A stretch of 64,000 nucleotides of DNA from Flaccisagitta enflata (GCA_965153355.1 OZ231127.1:81778001-81842000); one strand, 5' to 3'; positions 12,555 to 24,134 are shown, counted from the first letter of the stretch. Translations and numbers: made by a program. Notes: a model not told the origin generated them from the sequence alone.

Positions 12555-12735
12555 TTCTATAATTTGTGGAGTCTGTTTGGGGCTTCAAGTCTAAACGTAG
12601 CAAAGTGAAGGAATCAAGAAAATGGCAACAATGGTCTGGAGCTCCATCACTCCAGAGTACCTCAAGAAGCTCTACAAAAGATGAATGGTGGCTGTGGTTC
12701 AATCTAAGGGGGCTCACTCATAATATTAATGAATT
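12555..12735 (+). pseudogene. Tc1/mariner-type transposase C-terminal relic
   Basis: Read across frames, the + strand gives VESVWGFKSKRSKV and then VWSSITPEYLKKLYKR, a stop, then MVAVVQSKGA. This order resembles the end of Tc1-type transposases (E-x-x-W-G, W-x-x-I-x-x-x-x-x-x-L, AVI-KG). At least one frameshift and one stop are present, so it cannot be active. The assignment rests on pattern recognition only. Confidence 0.4.
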
Positions 12736-12779
12736 TTCAATTGATATGCATTCATTTCTACGTCAATAAATGAACTTAT

Positions 12780-14235
12780 TTTCAAAATGTAAAGATTTTT
12801 TTCCAAAATAGTAATATCACTCTCACTTAACTGGATCCTCCAATTATGCTTGCCCTGTTGTCAAGTCTAGACAGAATCCACTGTATACTATGATATGATT
12901 ATCTAGGCGTGGTTAAAGAAGGGTAACCAAATTATCCTTAGCGAACTAAACCTCTTAGTGTCGTAAAACATGGCAGTTGATGATATCAGATGATATGGTT
13001 GATGACAGCAGTTAATAAGGTTGATGAAAACATTTGATGATGACAACAGTAGAAGAGGTTGCTCACGGCAGCTGATATGATTGCTGACAGAAGTTGAAGT
13101 CATTGCTGACTGCCATTTATGTAGTTACTGGTAGCATTTGATGGCAGCCGTTGCTGCGGTAGTTGCGATTGTTAAACCGCATTTGCAGCTGTTGATAACA
13201 TTTGTTGCGGTGGATGACAGCTGTAACTATGGTAGAGGACGGTAGTTATCGCGATAGGTGAAACTTTTCCCTCTAGTTCTGTCATTCGTTAGAACAAGGA
13301 CAACAAGTGACGCAGGGGCACACAATCGTAGCGGACGGGTGGGCGGGGGATGCAATCCCATCCCATGCTCACACACACGGACAATTTTACGATTTTGGTG
13401 TTAAAAACTGCGTTAGGTTGACACCATCAGACACAGTTACTACCTCCTATTTGTATTTGGGAACAAATGGAACTAACTCAAACATTGAAGAGTTTCTTTC
13501 TCCATCTGGTATCTTGATATCTGATATCTAGATAGAAAATAAGTAACAGAACGCGCAAATTGTCAATCTTGTCAGCATTTTCTATTATCAATGAACGAGT
13601 GAAATAGTGCTCCCACGATAAGGCTAAAGACATGATCGGCGGCTCGACATGCCAATGTTATAATAATAATAATAAAAACAAGTTCTGACGTTGACCGCTT
13701 TTTTAATAATTTAATGACGACTACCAAAAAAATTGTTGGGCTAAAAAATAACCAAAGTGGAACGCGGCTTTGCCGTCAGAAGAAGGAGTCAATATAGCTG
13801 CAAAACCCCTTCAACAAAAACGACGAAAATGGGGGAGGAGGGAAGGGGGGAAAGGGATGGGAGAACGGAGGGTATATCATCATCAATGCCTTACTTCGAG
13901 GGGAAGTTTGAGGGTTTTTTAATAGTTTGTCTTTTGTAATGTTTCAATTTTTATCTAGTTGTAAGTCGAACGCTGCTGAGAGAGAGAAGGCAAAGCACGC
14001 CTAAAGGCTACCATAGTCACAATCAGACGCTCATAAAAAACGCGCACACACGTCATTCGGAGAAACAAGAAACTCAGAACACAGAAACATCGCGCAGCAG
14101 CTTCATCAAACTCATATATATTATTGTCGTTGTGGTTATAACAATGCTTCGCCTCTCTCCGCTCCTCCACCTTTACCCCCCACACCTCCTCCAACATCTT
14201 CGTCGTAAATCCTCATCCATTCTTCTCTCAACTCT
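12780..14235. other. Region downstream of TLK, no gene
   Basis: Degenerate GTTGATGACAGCAG-like repeats (12930-13260), a short AATAATAATAAT run near 13663, and a purine-rich stretch at 13800-13880. Includes the TLK 3'UTR, whose end is not determinable here. Confidence 0.5.
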
Positions 14236-15540
14236 CTAATAGACGCCATACGGACCTCCCGAGCCACTGCCGCCAGAGTTGATGCTGATGGAGGCTCCCA
14301 CTTGGCCGGTGGCGGGGGCGAGCACGCCCGGCGGACCCAAGGGCCCCGTATTAGGGGCCCCGACGTTGTTCGAGTTCACGGGTTGTCCTCCGGGACTGGA
14401 AAGCAGGCCCCCGGGCCCGCCGGCGGATTGACTCCCCTTTCTTAGCGTCTCTTTGGGTTTCAAGTATTCGTCTTCGCCGAGCGCGAGAGCGTCGACGCGA
14501 TCCTCTTTGCGGTACTTTAAGCATTTCCTTATAAAGTTTTTGGCTTCGGCGGTGACGACGGGCTTGGCGGGAAACGTGACCTCGGTGGCCTTGAGGATCG
14601 TGTTCTCTTCCAAGATGGTCGCTTGGGACAAGTTGTGGCCGAAAGGTTTTTTGCCGAACAAGCACTGATAGAAAATGACGCCGACGCTCCAAACGTCGAC
14701 TTTGGAAGAAATTTTGGGAGGATTTTTGCCGACGACGAAGCACTCGGGCGGCAAATACCAGTACGTTCCGGCGCCCTGCGAGGTTAGATCCATCCCCAAC
14801 TCGGGCGTGTAATTGTCATCGTCCATGATTTTTGAAAGACCAAAGTCGGTTATCTTAATCTCTCCGGCGTTGGAACCTTTACCCAGCAGGATGTTGCCCG
14901 GTTTCAAATCGTAATGAATGACGGGCGGTTTTATTTCGTTGAGATACTTGAGCGCCGCCACCGTCTGCATGATGATCGAGCGAGCCTCCTTTTCCGGAAG
15001 AAACTTGTGCTGTTTCAAATGAAAGTCCAGGTCGTTTCCATCACAGTATTGTAACACGGTACAGAACGAGTTATTGTCAATTTCGAAGACGTCGTACAGT
15101 TTCACGATGCGCGGGTGGTCGAGTTGCTTGTGGATGTTGTACTCGCGCACCGCGTGCTTGATGTAGTTGGCCTTCTTCTCGTCCTTCCAGTCTTTGTTCA
15201 GTTGGTGGATTTTGCAGGCCGTGTACCGTTGTTCTTTTAAATCATAGGCCTTGTGCACTTCGCTGAAACCGCCTTTGCCTAAAAGCGTGAGCAGGAGGTA
15301 TCGGTCGTTTAGCGTTGTGTGGTCTTTGAAGCGCGAGTTGTCTTCGTTTTGAATGCGTTTCAGCTCGCGTATGTGGAGATTCCTCTCCCGCTCGAGCTGC
15401 TCCAACTGCACTTGGAGGTCGGTGTCCTCCTTTCGCAAAGACGCTTGTCGCAGTTTCATGATCTCGTCTTGCTCGTGATATTCGAGCAACGTCATGTGGT
15501 TCACTTCCACACCGTCCGTCGACGGCGGGCCCATGTTTCC
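14236..15540 (-). CDS. TLK: TLK terminal exon: coiled coil, complete kinase domain and C-tail
   Basis: Residues 415-848, then TAG at 14238-14236. The acceptor is CTTTTTGCAG before GGAAACATG. The first part ([27 protein letters not shown]) is the last coiled coil. The kinase domain is uninterrupted and contains all canonical motifs: [41 protein letters not shown] and the [11 protein letters not shown] helix. A Gly/Pro/Ser-rich tail of about 65 residues follows. The exon is visibly more GC-rich than the introns. Open frames on the opposite strand here are shadows. Confidence 0.97.
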   Translation of the reverse strand, partial: GNMGPPSTDGVEVNHMTLLEYHEQDEIMKLRQASLRKEDTDLQVQLEQLERERNLHIRELKRIQNEDNSRFKDHTTLNDRYLLLTLLGKGGFSEVHKAYDLKEQRYTACKIHQLNKDWKDEKKANYIKHAVREYNIHKQLDHPRIVKLYDVFEIDNNSFCTVLQYCDGNDLDFHLKQHKFLPEKEARSIIMQTVAALKYLNEIKPPVIHYDLKPGNILLGKGSNAGEIKITDFGLSKIMDDDNYTPELGMDLTSQGAGTYWYLPPECFVVGKNPPKISSKVDVWSVGVIFYQCLFGKKPFGHNLSQATILEENTILKATEVTFPAKPVVTAEAKNFIRKCLKYRKEDRVDALALGEDEYLKPKETLRKGSQSAGGPGGLLSSPGGQPVNSNNVGAPNTGPLGPPGVLAPATGQVGASISINSGGSGSGGPYGVY

Positions 15541-17592
15541 CTGCAAAAAGGACATACAATATTTTTGTAATGTGTGTGTCTGTATGAGGATTTATCATTT
15601 TTAGTCGCGGACACGCGAATCTACACCTTGCCATTTCATTTCATTCCGTCCGTCACAATCCTGAATGGCATGTTTTTGCATTATTGCCCCTGTCCAACCG
15701 TCCGCCACTGTGGCGCTGTGTATCCAGCCTTGTTCTTTAAAGAATCTAAGCTAGCTAAGTTTCATTTCCGTGCCAACATTAGGATCTTTTAGGAGCAATC
15801 AGCGCCAAGACTATCGGGCCTGCACTATCTAAAGATAAATTCCAACACGCATCGGATTTTTAGTTGCGGACACGCAACTCTATAAGAGGCTTTGTCCGTC
15901 CGTCCGCCCGTTGATCCGTCGGTCCGTCCGTCATGGTGATCGAGTTGGAAAGTGTGAAAATGCGCATTTCCGCCCCTGCCCACCCGACCGCAACTGGTAT
16001 TGGCCGTGTATCCGGCCTTGTTATATGAAATGAGCAAGGTTCACCAGGCGCACCGCAATTAATGACAGGACACAATCCCCCCAATCAACGCATTAAGAAC
16101 TCCCTCTGGTATCTCTCACCTGGTGGGCTTTGCTCTTGGGCGCCCTGTGGTTAATGGGCTTGTCAGCTGGCTTCCGTTTGACGAGCGTCTTTCTGGATTT
16201 TTCTATGTCTTCCTTCTCCCTGGCAAGTCGTTCCTGCTGCTTCTGAATCTCTTGGAATGCGTAACCGTCGGTCCAATTCTCCACGAACGTCGCCCCCTGG
16301 CGCTGCGTCACGAACTGGAAAGGGGGAAACGAAGAATGTGAACAATTAACGCTCACGCTCATGCACAGACGCGAACGAAGCATAATACAGGGGTAGGAAA
16401 GCTAAAAAGTTTTTAAACTTTTTTAAACTTTTTTAAATTCTTGTGGAATTATAAAAAGTAAAAAGGTTTAAAAAAATTTAAAAAAGGTTAAAAAAGTTTA
16501 AAAAAGTTTAAAAATCAAAAACGTTAATAAAAGTTAAAAAATGGTTTAAAAAAGTTTAAAAAAGTTTAAAAAAGGTTTAAAAAAGTTTAAAAAAGTTTAA
16601 AAAAGTTTGAAAAAGGTTAAAAAATATTTTGAAATTCATTCTCGCGTATATCTTTGATAAGCTTCAAAATGGTTAAAAAATTTTAAAAGAATTGAAAAAA
16701 CCTGAAAACGTTTAACAGGGCAGGTTTCATATGTTAAAAATTCAAAGGGTTATAAAAAATTTAAAAAGTTTTAAAAAAATTTAAAAAGTTTTAAAAAAAA
16801 TTTAAAAAGTTTTTAAAAAATTTAAAAAGTTTTTAAAAAATTTAAAAAGTTTTTAAAAAATTTAAAAAGTTTTAAAAAAGTCAACTAGATGAATTCTTTC
16901 TCTTCCCTCCTTTATCTTTTTAAACATTTTTAAACTTTTTAAAAAAAAACTTTAAAAAGTAAAAAAGTTTAAAAAAGTTTAAAAAAGTTTAAAAACTTTT
17001 TAGCTTTCCTACCCCTGATAATAGCATATGCAAGAATGAGGATCGAGGAAGGGGTTGAGGCAACTGACGAGCATGGCAATATCCATCCCAATGTACTTAT
17101 TTGAACGTAACGGATATGGCGATATCCGTCCCAATGTACTTGTTGGATCGTGATGACATCTATGACGACACTTGATAAATGCACTCATTGCCAAACCGAG
17201 TGCAACCGATTTGCCACCAACAACAACACAAGGGCAACATCTACACAACATCAACAGCATAAAACTACATGACAACTCCACGCCGACAAACGCACAAAAA
17301 CAAGTTTCTGCACAGCAACAACAACTGCACAACAACTACTGCACAACCACTACTACACAACAGATGCTCAACAACAACTGCTCAACAGCAACTGCACAAC
17401 GACGATGACCGCGCAGCAATAAGAACAGCAACTGCACAACAGCAACAACTGCACAACAGCAACTGCATAACAACAACTGCACAACAACAACAACAACAAC
17501 TGCACCACAACAACAACAACTGCACAACAACAACAACTGCACCACAACATCAACAACATCAAAAACTGCACAACAACAACAACAACAACTGC

Positions 17593-17632
<40 letters not shown>

Positions 17633-20600
17633 CTGCACAACAACTGCACAACAACAACAACAACAACAACAACAACTGCACAACAATAACAACAACTGCA
17701 CAACATCAACAAAAACAACAACTGCACAAGATCAACAACAACAACAACAACAACAACTGCACAACATCAACAACAACAATTGCACAACAACATCAACAAC
17801 AACAACAACAACTGCACAACATCAACAACAACAACATCAACAACTGCACAACAACAACAACTGCACAACAACAACAACTGCACAACAACTGCACAACAAC
17901 AACAGCACAACAACTGCACAACAACTGCACAACATCAACAACAACAGCACAACATCAACAACAACAACAAGAGCACAACATCAACAACAACAACTGCACA
18001 ACAACAACTGCACAACAACTGCACAACAACAACAACAACTGCTTAACAACAACAACTGCACATCAACAACAACTGCACAACAACAACTGCACAACAACAA
18101 CAACTGCACAACAACAACAACTGCACAACAACAACAACAACAACAACAACAGCACAACAACTGCACAACAACAGCACAACAACTGCACAACAACTGCACA
18201 ACAACTGCACAACAACAACAACAACTGCTCAACAACAACAACAACTGCACAACAACAACAACAACAACTGCACAACAACAACAACTGCACAACAACAACA
18301 GCAACAACTGCACAACAACAACAGCACAACAACAACAACACCAACAACAACAACAACTGCACGACCTCAACAGCAACTGCACAGCAACAACAACAGCACA
18401 ACAACTGCACAACAACAACAACTGCACAACAACTGCACAACAACAACTGCACAACAACAACTGCACAGCAACAACAACAACAACAACAACAACTGAACAA
18501 CAACAACTGCACAACAACAACTGCACAACAACAACTGCACAACAACAACTGCACAACAACAACTGCACAACAAAAACTGCAAATCAACAACAACCGCACA
18601 ACAACAACCGCAAAACAACAACAACCGCAAAACAACAACCGTAAAACAACAACCGCAAAACAACAACAACCGCAAAACAACAACAACCGCAAAACAACAA
18701 CTGCAAAACAACAACTGCAAAACAACAACTGCAAAACAACAACTGCAAAACAACAACCTCAACGACGATAACTGCACAGCATCAAGAACAACAACAACTG
18801 CGCAACAACAACAACTGCGCAACAACAACAACTGCGCAACAATAACAACTGCGCAACAATAACAACTGCGCAACAATAACAACGGCGCAAGAACAACAAC
18901 TGCGCAACAACTGTACAACAATTGCACATCAACAACTGCACAACAGCAACTGAACAACAAGAACAACAATTGCACAACATTACACAACAACAACAATAAC
19001 AACTGTACAACAACGACAACTGCACCAACAACAACAACAACTGCACTAACGACAACTGCACAACTAACGACAACTGCACAACTCACGACAACTGCACAAC
19101 TCACGACAACTGCACAACTCACGACAACTGCACAACGACAACGGAAAAACTGCACAGCAACAACTGCACAGTTGCAACAAACACATCAAATACAATGTCA
19201 ACAACAAAAATGTATATTTTCCTATCGAGATCCATCGGCTGCATCATTACCTGGCCGAGTCTTAGCCGATTTTCCATGGTCTTGTGCCTCGTTTCTTTCT
19301 TTTCAAAGTTAGACTTTTCGATGAGAAGATCGCGTATCATAGCGATGCATTTGAAGAGTCCTTCCTTTTGTTTTTCGATGAGGCGCGTTTGGGCGGTGAT
19401 TTGTCGGTTTAGCTCTTCGTTTTGCCGCGTTTGTTCCTCGATCACTTGGTCCTTGGCGTCCGTTTCCGACGCCGACGACGCCATCTTCTCCATCGTTTCC
19501 ATGACGATGTCCGTTTGCGCCAATTTCGACGCCATAGACGGCGGCGGCGGTGCCATCGCGATACCGCCGGCTCCACCGAGGCTAACGCCGCCAAGGGCAG
19601 TTAGACCGCCACCGCCGGGCAAACGTGGCATGATGCAATCTTGGCCCGGAGGTGCGCCGCCGCCGAGAACGCCGCCGCCGCCTCCGCCTCCCAAGTTGGC
19701 AAAGGGTGGTCCCATCGCCGGATGACCTCCCGATCCTACGAGTGGCTGGAAGTTGGCCCCTGAATTAAAATGGTAAATGGTAATTCAATAGTTGAACAGT
19801 CACTGATCAGCTGTGAGAAATCAGGTAAAAGTTTTCGCAATGTCGGATGAGCGAATCCAATCCGGGCATGAATGATTTTACACAATTGCAAACTTGAACG
19901 GCTCTTTGATACATGAGTTTTCGCCCCTTTTCCAGCAATAAGGCCGGGTACACGGCTTCCATGGTGGCGGACGGGTGGGCAGGAGCTTTATAAAAAAAAA
20001 AACAAAAAAAAAAAAAAGACTGCGAAGGGCGGACAGACCTACCAACGGACTAAAGGACTGAGAAGTGGCTTTTTTATCACTTTTGACCGAAGAGATTTTT
20101 TTCAGATACATTCAGGAGAAGACGACAGTCCTCAGCCTAAAGAACAGGATTACGAAATGACTAACACAGCAAATAGTCATGACAGGCAATACAGTCATGA
20201 CATAAACTACAGGCATCATTCAAAGAAGGTCTACGTAGTAACAATCAATTTGCGACACAAAATGTAGTTTAGTTTCTAAAAAGGAGGCCTTGGATTTACC
20301 TTGTGCTTGCGCGCCGGGTGACCCGGGTGCATTTCTCGGGAAATACTCGTTTATCTTTTTAGCAGCTTGTGGTTTGACGCCGCCGTCCATGAGGCCGCCG
20401 CCTCCTCCTCCACCTCCTCCGCCACCGCCGCGTCCCCCTTCGCGCTCCAACGCGTCTTGGTTCTTCCGCTTCCGTCGTCTTTCGCCGGGAGTTTTCTTCT
20501 CGGCACTTCCGGTCGTCGCCGTCGGCGGAGGCTCGCGCGCCGGTTGCTGCTGTTGCTGTTGATCGGCGGAGCAACTGTGCAGCATCTCATCACTGTTTCG

Positions 20601-21887
20601 CGACCCGTTGCTCTGGTTAGAGTTTCCATCCACGAAGCCAACGCCCGGGCCTCCCGTCACTCCAACGACACCTTTTTGAAATGAGCGTATAGCGGATTGG
20701 AGGAGTGAATGAGTGTACTATCACAAAGTTCAATATCTAAAAATCCTGAATTTTTAATAACATTTTAACATCACGTGAAAGGGTCACATCACGTCACACG
20801 GTTGCAAGCGTCACAAGGTTGCAACTTGCAAGCTTCACAATTTTGCGAGCGACACCTGGTTGCAAGCGTCACAAAGTTGCAAGCGTCACAGGATTGCAAG
20901 TGTCACAAGGTTGTATCAAAAAGTGGCAATATCAAAAATTGGTAATTCTTACGTGGTAAATGCGCGAAGTGTCACAAAGTCATTGCAAGCGTCACAAAGT
21001 CGCTGTAAGCGTCACTCAGTATTCGCAAACGTCACAAAATTGTTGAAAGTGTCGCAAAGTTGTTGCAAACATCACAAAGTTGTTGCAAGCATCACAAAAT
21101 CATCTTGTCACTAAGTCATTGCATGCATTCGTGAGCGGCAAACAAGTGTCACAAGCGTCTCAAAGACGTTGCGAGCGTCACAAAGTCGTAAGCGTCACAA
21201 AGTTGTCCCAAGTAAGCATAAAGTCGCATGCGTCATAAGGTTGTTAATGTTGAAAGCGTCAGAAAATCAGACAATGACATCTCACAACAGACACTGAGCT
21301 CTGATTCTGAAACCCGACACAGACACACACAAGAAAAGCAGACAGAATCATATGGGACACGGAATCATACCGGGCACAGATAAATACATTGTATTACGCA
21401 CGGCTTTTTATCACAAATTCTTAGAATGTACGGATTCATCCTAAAACACGTAGCCTAAGAAGTTTCAAATACAGAGTGGCACAATCAAACCGATCACACG
21501 AGGTCAATCACTAACGTAACCACATGCCACACAAATGAGCTTAAAATGTTCCATGATGAGAGTTACAAGAAATCGCCGGTACCATCGTAACAATTGAATT
21601 TAGAGTCAAACACTCAGTTCATCGTCAAGGCATTGATAGTTACAGTTTGTATGAATAAATGAATAGTGATATCAGATAATCTGACTGCATTCAGTGGTAG
21701 TTCTTGCATTACAAAATTCACCTGGAGTGTGAGAGTTTGCTCCATGGAGTGGGGCAGCCAAGGGGTTGGATATATTCATTGGATTATTGGATGATACGAC
21801 CGGCCTCTGAACCCCCTCAAAGCGGGCTTCGAGGAGAGCCTGGCGCCGGGGATCGATTTGCGGAGTAATTTGGGTTACTCCTGACAT
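14236..21887 (-). CDS. TLK: Tousled-like serine/threonine kinase gene (whole CDS span, 5 exons)
   Basis: The joined coding sequence is 21887-21722, 20671-20300, 19759-19251, 16314-16120 and 15540-14236. It totals 2547 nt, 848 residues plus stop, with intact phase across all four introns. Known of the family: TLKs are nuclear kinases that phosphorylate the histone chaperone ASF1 and act in chromatin assembly during replication and repair. Seen here: an N-terminal [16 protein letters not shown] block, a basic stretch RRRKRK (about 120-125), KINEYF (161-166), coiled-coil segments (about 270-480), and a kinase domain from about 497. The kinase domain has a glycine loop GKGGFSEV, catalytic Lys about 524, HYDLKPGN with Asp about 625, DFG about 646-648 and YLPPE. 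HYD in place of HRD is typical of TLK. Identification is by recognised similarity to animal TLK1/2; I see only one gene. Confidence 0.95.
15603..15734 (-). mobile_element. Family A element, diverged, in TLK intron 4
   Basis: Its right end reads, on the minus strand, ATTCGCGTGTCCGCGACT followed by AAAA. Its left end reads AACAAGGCTGGATACA. Left motif AGTGGCG and hairpin arm CGCGACT differ by one base. About 65 bp from the last TLK exon. Confidence 0.6.
15862..16022 (-). mobile_element. Family A element (GTTGCG subtype) in TLK intron 4
   Basis: A full short copy. The left end is AACAAGGCCGGATACACGGC, and the left motif is AGTTGCGG. A GACGGAC-type simple repeat precedes CTTATAG, and the right hairpin is AGTTGCGTGTCCGCAACT before AAAA. 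Left motif and hairpin arm are exact complements. Confidence 0.75.
16120..16314 (-). CDS. TLK: TLK coding exon 4 (coiled coil)
   Basis: Exactly 65 codons (residues 350-414), phase 0 at both ends. The acceptor is CCCTTTCCAG before TTCGTG, and the donor AAAGCCCACCAG before GTGAGAGA. It begins [20 protein letters not shown], a highly conserved TLK block, and continues into a charged coiled coil ([20 protein letters not shown]) and a basic linker. Confidence 0.95.
16388..17017. mobile_element. 630-bp inverted-repeat element in TLK intron 3
   Basis: Both ends read CAGGGGTAGGAAAGCTAAAA inward, continuing as a terminal inverted repeat of at least 37 bp. The direct repeat ATAATA flanks it (16382-16387 and 17018-17023). 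The interior is a 10-bp tandem array of TTTAAAAAAG type. No protein is encoded. The CAGGGGT start is hAT-like, but a clean 8-bp target duplication is not seen. It sits about 70 bp from exon 4. Confidence 0.75.
17217..19195. repeat. 2-kb CAA/CTGCAC repeat array in TLK intron 3
   Basis: An irregular array of CAACAACTGCACAA-type units, with CGCAAAA and CTCACGA variants toward 18600-19130. In the TLK transcript sense it reads GTTGTTGTGCAG over and over. A 500-codon open frame on the + strand (17269-18771) is a by-product of stop-free triplets. It is not proposed as a gene: it lies wholly inside an intron and is composed only of Thr, Gln, Asn, His and Leu. Confidence 0.9.
19251..19759 (-). CDS. 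TLK: TLK coding exon 3 (Gly-rich segment and first coiled coil)
   Basis: Residues 181-349. The acceptor is TTAATTCAG before GGGCC, and the donor CTCGGCCAG before GTAATGATG. A Gly/Pro-rich stretch is followed by a charged helical segment ([20 protein letters not shown], then [12 protein letters not shown]) and the conserved [12 protein letters not shown] and ENRLRLGQ. The 508-nt frame is open. About 55 nt past the donor the intron turns into a long CAA/TTG-type repeat. Confidence 0.93.
19938..20062 (+). mobile_element. Family A element, partial, in TLK intron 2
   Basis: AAGGCCGGGTACACGGC, then GGTGGCGGACGGGTGGGCAG and GGCGGACAGACC. The right hairpin is missing. Confidence 0.5.
20300..20671 (-). 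CDS. TLK: TLK coding exon 2
   Basis: Residues 57-179 plus split codons. The acceptor reads TTCAAAAAG before GTGTCG, and the donor is CACAAG followed by GTAAATCC. The exon holds a poly-Gln run, a basic nuclear-localisation-like RRRKRK, a run of 12 glycines, and AAKKINEYF, the counterpart of the KISDYFE motif of other TLKs. The poly-Gly and poly-Gln tracts rest on CCG/CCT and TTG/TGC triplets, so their length may vary between alleles. Confidence 0.9.
20770..21250. repeat. Degenerate ~17-bp minisatellite in TLK intron 1
   Basis: Repeated GTCACAAAGTTGCAAGC-like units with many variants (AAGTCGTAAGC, AAGTCATTGC). No coding content is seen. Confidence 0.75.
21722..21887 (-). CDS. TLK: TLK coding exon 1
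   Basis: Residues 1-55 plus the first base of codon 56. The ATG at 21887-21885 (context TTGACCATGT) is chosen because an in-frame TAG lies about 50 nt upstream. The exon carries [15 protein letters not shown], the conserved TLK N-terminal motif. It ends ACTCCAG followed by GTGAATTT. The phase-1 junction is completed by GT from exon 2. A non-coding upstream exon cannot be excluded. Confidence 0.88.
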
Positions 21888-22029
21888 GGTCAACGAAATA
21901 GGAGGCCTGCAGCGCTGGGACACAACTGCCTGCTACTCCCTATTCAGCAGACCCCCACACATGCACGTCAGTCGTGGATTACAACACCACCAGAGAGATC
22001 CAGAAGATGCAGTGTACATATAATGGTAG

Positions 22030-22160
22030 CTTTCGTTTGTGTGTGTGTGTCTCGTTGGCTAAGGTGAGAGAGAAGATCTCCGAGATTGCAGCTGATCTTT
22101 TGCTGTTGCTGCAGCTTAATGACTTCCAAAATTTTAAGATGGCGGAAGTCTGAATTGACT
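22030..22160 (-). promoter_or_regulatory. Probable TLK promoter/5'UTR region with YY1-like and ETS-like site
   Basis: About 250 bp upstream of the TLK start codon the + strand reads AAGATGGCGGAAGTC (22136-22150). This joins a YY1-type core (AAGATGGCGG) to an ETS-type core (CGGAAGT), a pair often found near transcription starts of housekeeping genes. No TATA box is obvious. No transcript data are available, so the start site is unknown. The motif is on the strand opposite to TLK. Confidence 0.3.
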
Positions 22161-22429
22161 CGAGAGAGAGAGGAAAAAGTGAGGATAGAGAGAGGCTTTC
22201 AAAGATGCAAATGAATGGCGTGTAATTTAGGCCTCATTATTATCTCCCCAGACGGAGACAAAATCACGCGAAATCGTCCATTTCGGATGGTCAACAGCCG
22301 TCGGTTTGACAGCCGCGAGACCGATCATCCATCGACAGTTTGTAGACGTTGTAAAAAAGCTTTTGAAACTAAAAGATGTATGAAGATTTCTGACCAGGAG
22401 GCTCCGGAGGCGCAGTCGCTCTCTCTCTC

Positions 22430-22500
22430 GTCTTTTGATCACTTTCCAGAATTGTTGCACAGAGACATAGTCGAGAGAAAGAGAGAGAGAGAGAGAAAAA
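22430..22500. repeat. GA-rich simple repeat
   Basis: AGAGAGAGAGAGAGAG-like tract within a 127-codon open frame (22215-22598) that has no recognisable similarity and is not called. Confidence 0.7.
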
Positions 22501-23616
22501 CAGGAAGAATAAAGGTTCCCAACGTTCTTGAGAAAACTGAAACGACAAAAGATCATCTCCAAAGTGAATTGCAAATTTCTTTTCCAATTTTTAAATGATC
22601 ATTGGTAGGCTATGAAGAGATAAGTTAATCAGATTCATATATCAGGAGATGAATATCAAATCAATATCGTTTTTTGATTCTTACTATACGTCAGCTAATC
22701 ATGGTGACAATAGTTTTCTCCTGTAAAAAAAAAGCCCATAGAATGTGAAAAAAATTGCTGTTGGTAGATGAGGCTCCAAAAGGAAACCCATGAAATAAGA
22801 GTAACGTGGGTAAATGGCTCCAGACGCACCGACGACCAGGCCATCTCAAGTAAAAATCGATGTAAAAAGAGCATTCCTGAGGAGCAGGAATCTCCAAAAT
22901 ATAAAAGGAAAAGGAAAAACCCTCTCGGGCAATCATCCTCCTCATGTGCAGGCAGACAAATTGGCAAAGACTGATAACCTTCTTCAGAAAAGAAAAAACT
23001 CAGGCACTGCTGCAGATTCTTAATCCTATACAATTTCGAAACTAGGAGTTGAGATTAGAGACTGGGGTACATGAAGAGGGAGACTGGTGGGTTACTGTTA
23101 CTTTCCTTTCCTTTTTTGAACTTCATATTTTAGAAAAGTGAGCTCTTTGAGATGAGGAATTTGCGATTGCAACACTGAGATGAGAGCTCCCATACAGGGT
23201 TTTGTATTTGCTTTCAAACGTGATGTGCAAGAGAATTTCTCTATGAGCAGTAGCCCCGATGCCCCCCCCCCCCAAAAAAAAAGAAAGCCCATGTCCTGTA
23301 AATAAACGATATAACGGCTGTCCATCTCTTTGTCCATCCATACATCAACCCCTTTTCGCAATATAACCTTAAGTGATATTTGCTCTAGAGGGTTAAATTT
23401 TACTCCCATTACAATACAGAAGTCAGAAGATGAGTTAAAACCAGTAATGGCGGCTATCGCCGCGAGGAAAAGTCGAAAGCATTGGATAGTTTCCAAAAAA
23501 TTTCTGTCTTTAATCACTGCAAATATTTTTATTCAATAGGATTAATCCAGAGCAATTATATATCTCGGCCCAAAGTGACTAGTGTATTTTGTTCTCAATC
23601 AACTCAATGTGCAGCG

Positions 23617-24134
23617 TTCGGGTGTGTCAAAAAATAAAAAAGTATCTTTGATCAGATCATCCTCATCAGGGTGTGTAAACAAACAAATTTTAAGACTTTT
23701 ACCATTTTTATTTTTTTAAATTTCAGTCATCTTCCGTTTTTTCCAAAACCCCTTTTTAGCGTTAATTTGTATATTGTTGTGTTATTGATTTCATATCAGA
23801 ATAATTGTTCATAAATGTAAAAAAAGTATCCATTTAAATATCATGCTTCGATTTCTAGTTGGGATTAGGTAAAAGTTGTTTTTTTACCACCAAAATCATA
23901 TAAAGAAATAGAATTTGATAATCTTTATTGAAGTTTTGGGTCTTATTTTCAACAAAACTAGGTAGAGACTCTGGAAACATATATATTTTGGACAATCTTT
24001 TCCTGCCCTAAAAAAATGGAAGATGACTGAAATTTGAAAAAATAAAAACGGTAAAAGTCTTAGAATTTGTTTGTTTACACTCTCTGATGAGGATGATCTG
24101 ATCAAAGATATTTTTCATTTTTTGACACACCTGA
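23617..24134. mobile_element. hAT-like foldback element, 518 bp
   Basis: Ends GGTGTGTCAAAAAAT and its inverse ATTTTTTGACACACC, extended by a long inverted arm (GATCAGATCATCCTCATCAG). Exact 8-bp target duplication GTGCAGCG at 23609-23616 and 24135-24142. No open frame. Confidence 0.85.

Noticed and set aside
14351-15634. Overlapping frames on both strands across the TLK kinase exon
   Set aside because: Shadows of the kinase frame, which has full motif support and correct splice phase.
17269-18771. 500-codon open frame rich in Thr/Gln/Asn
   Set aside because: Pure repeat translation inside a TLK intron and on the opposite strand; no start context, no non-repeat residues.
22215-22598. 127-codon + strand frame beside the YY1-like motif
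   Set aside because: No recognisable similarity, contains a GA repeat; upstream of TLK only by position.
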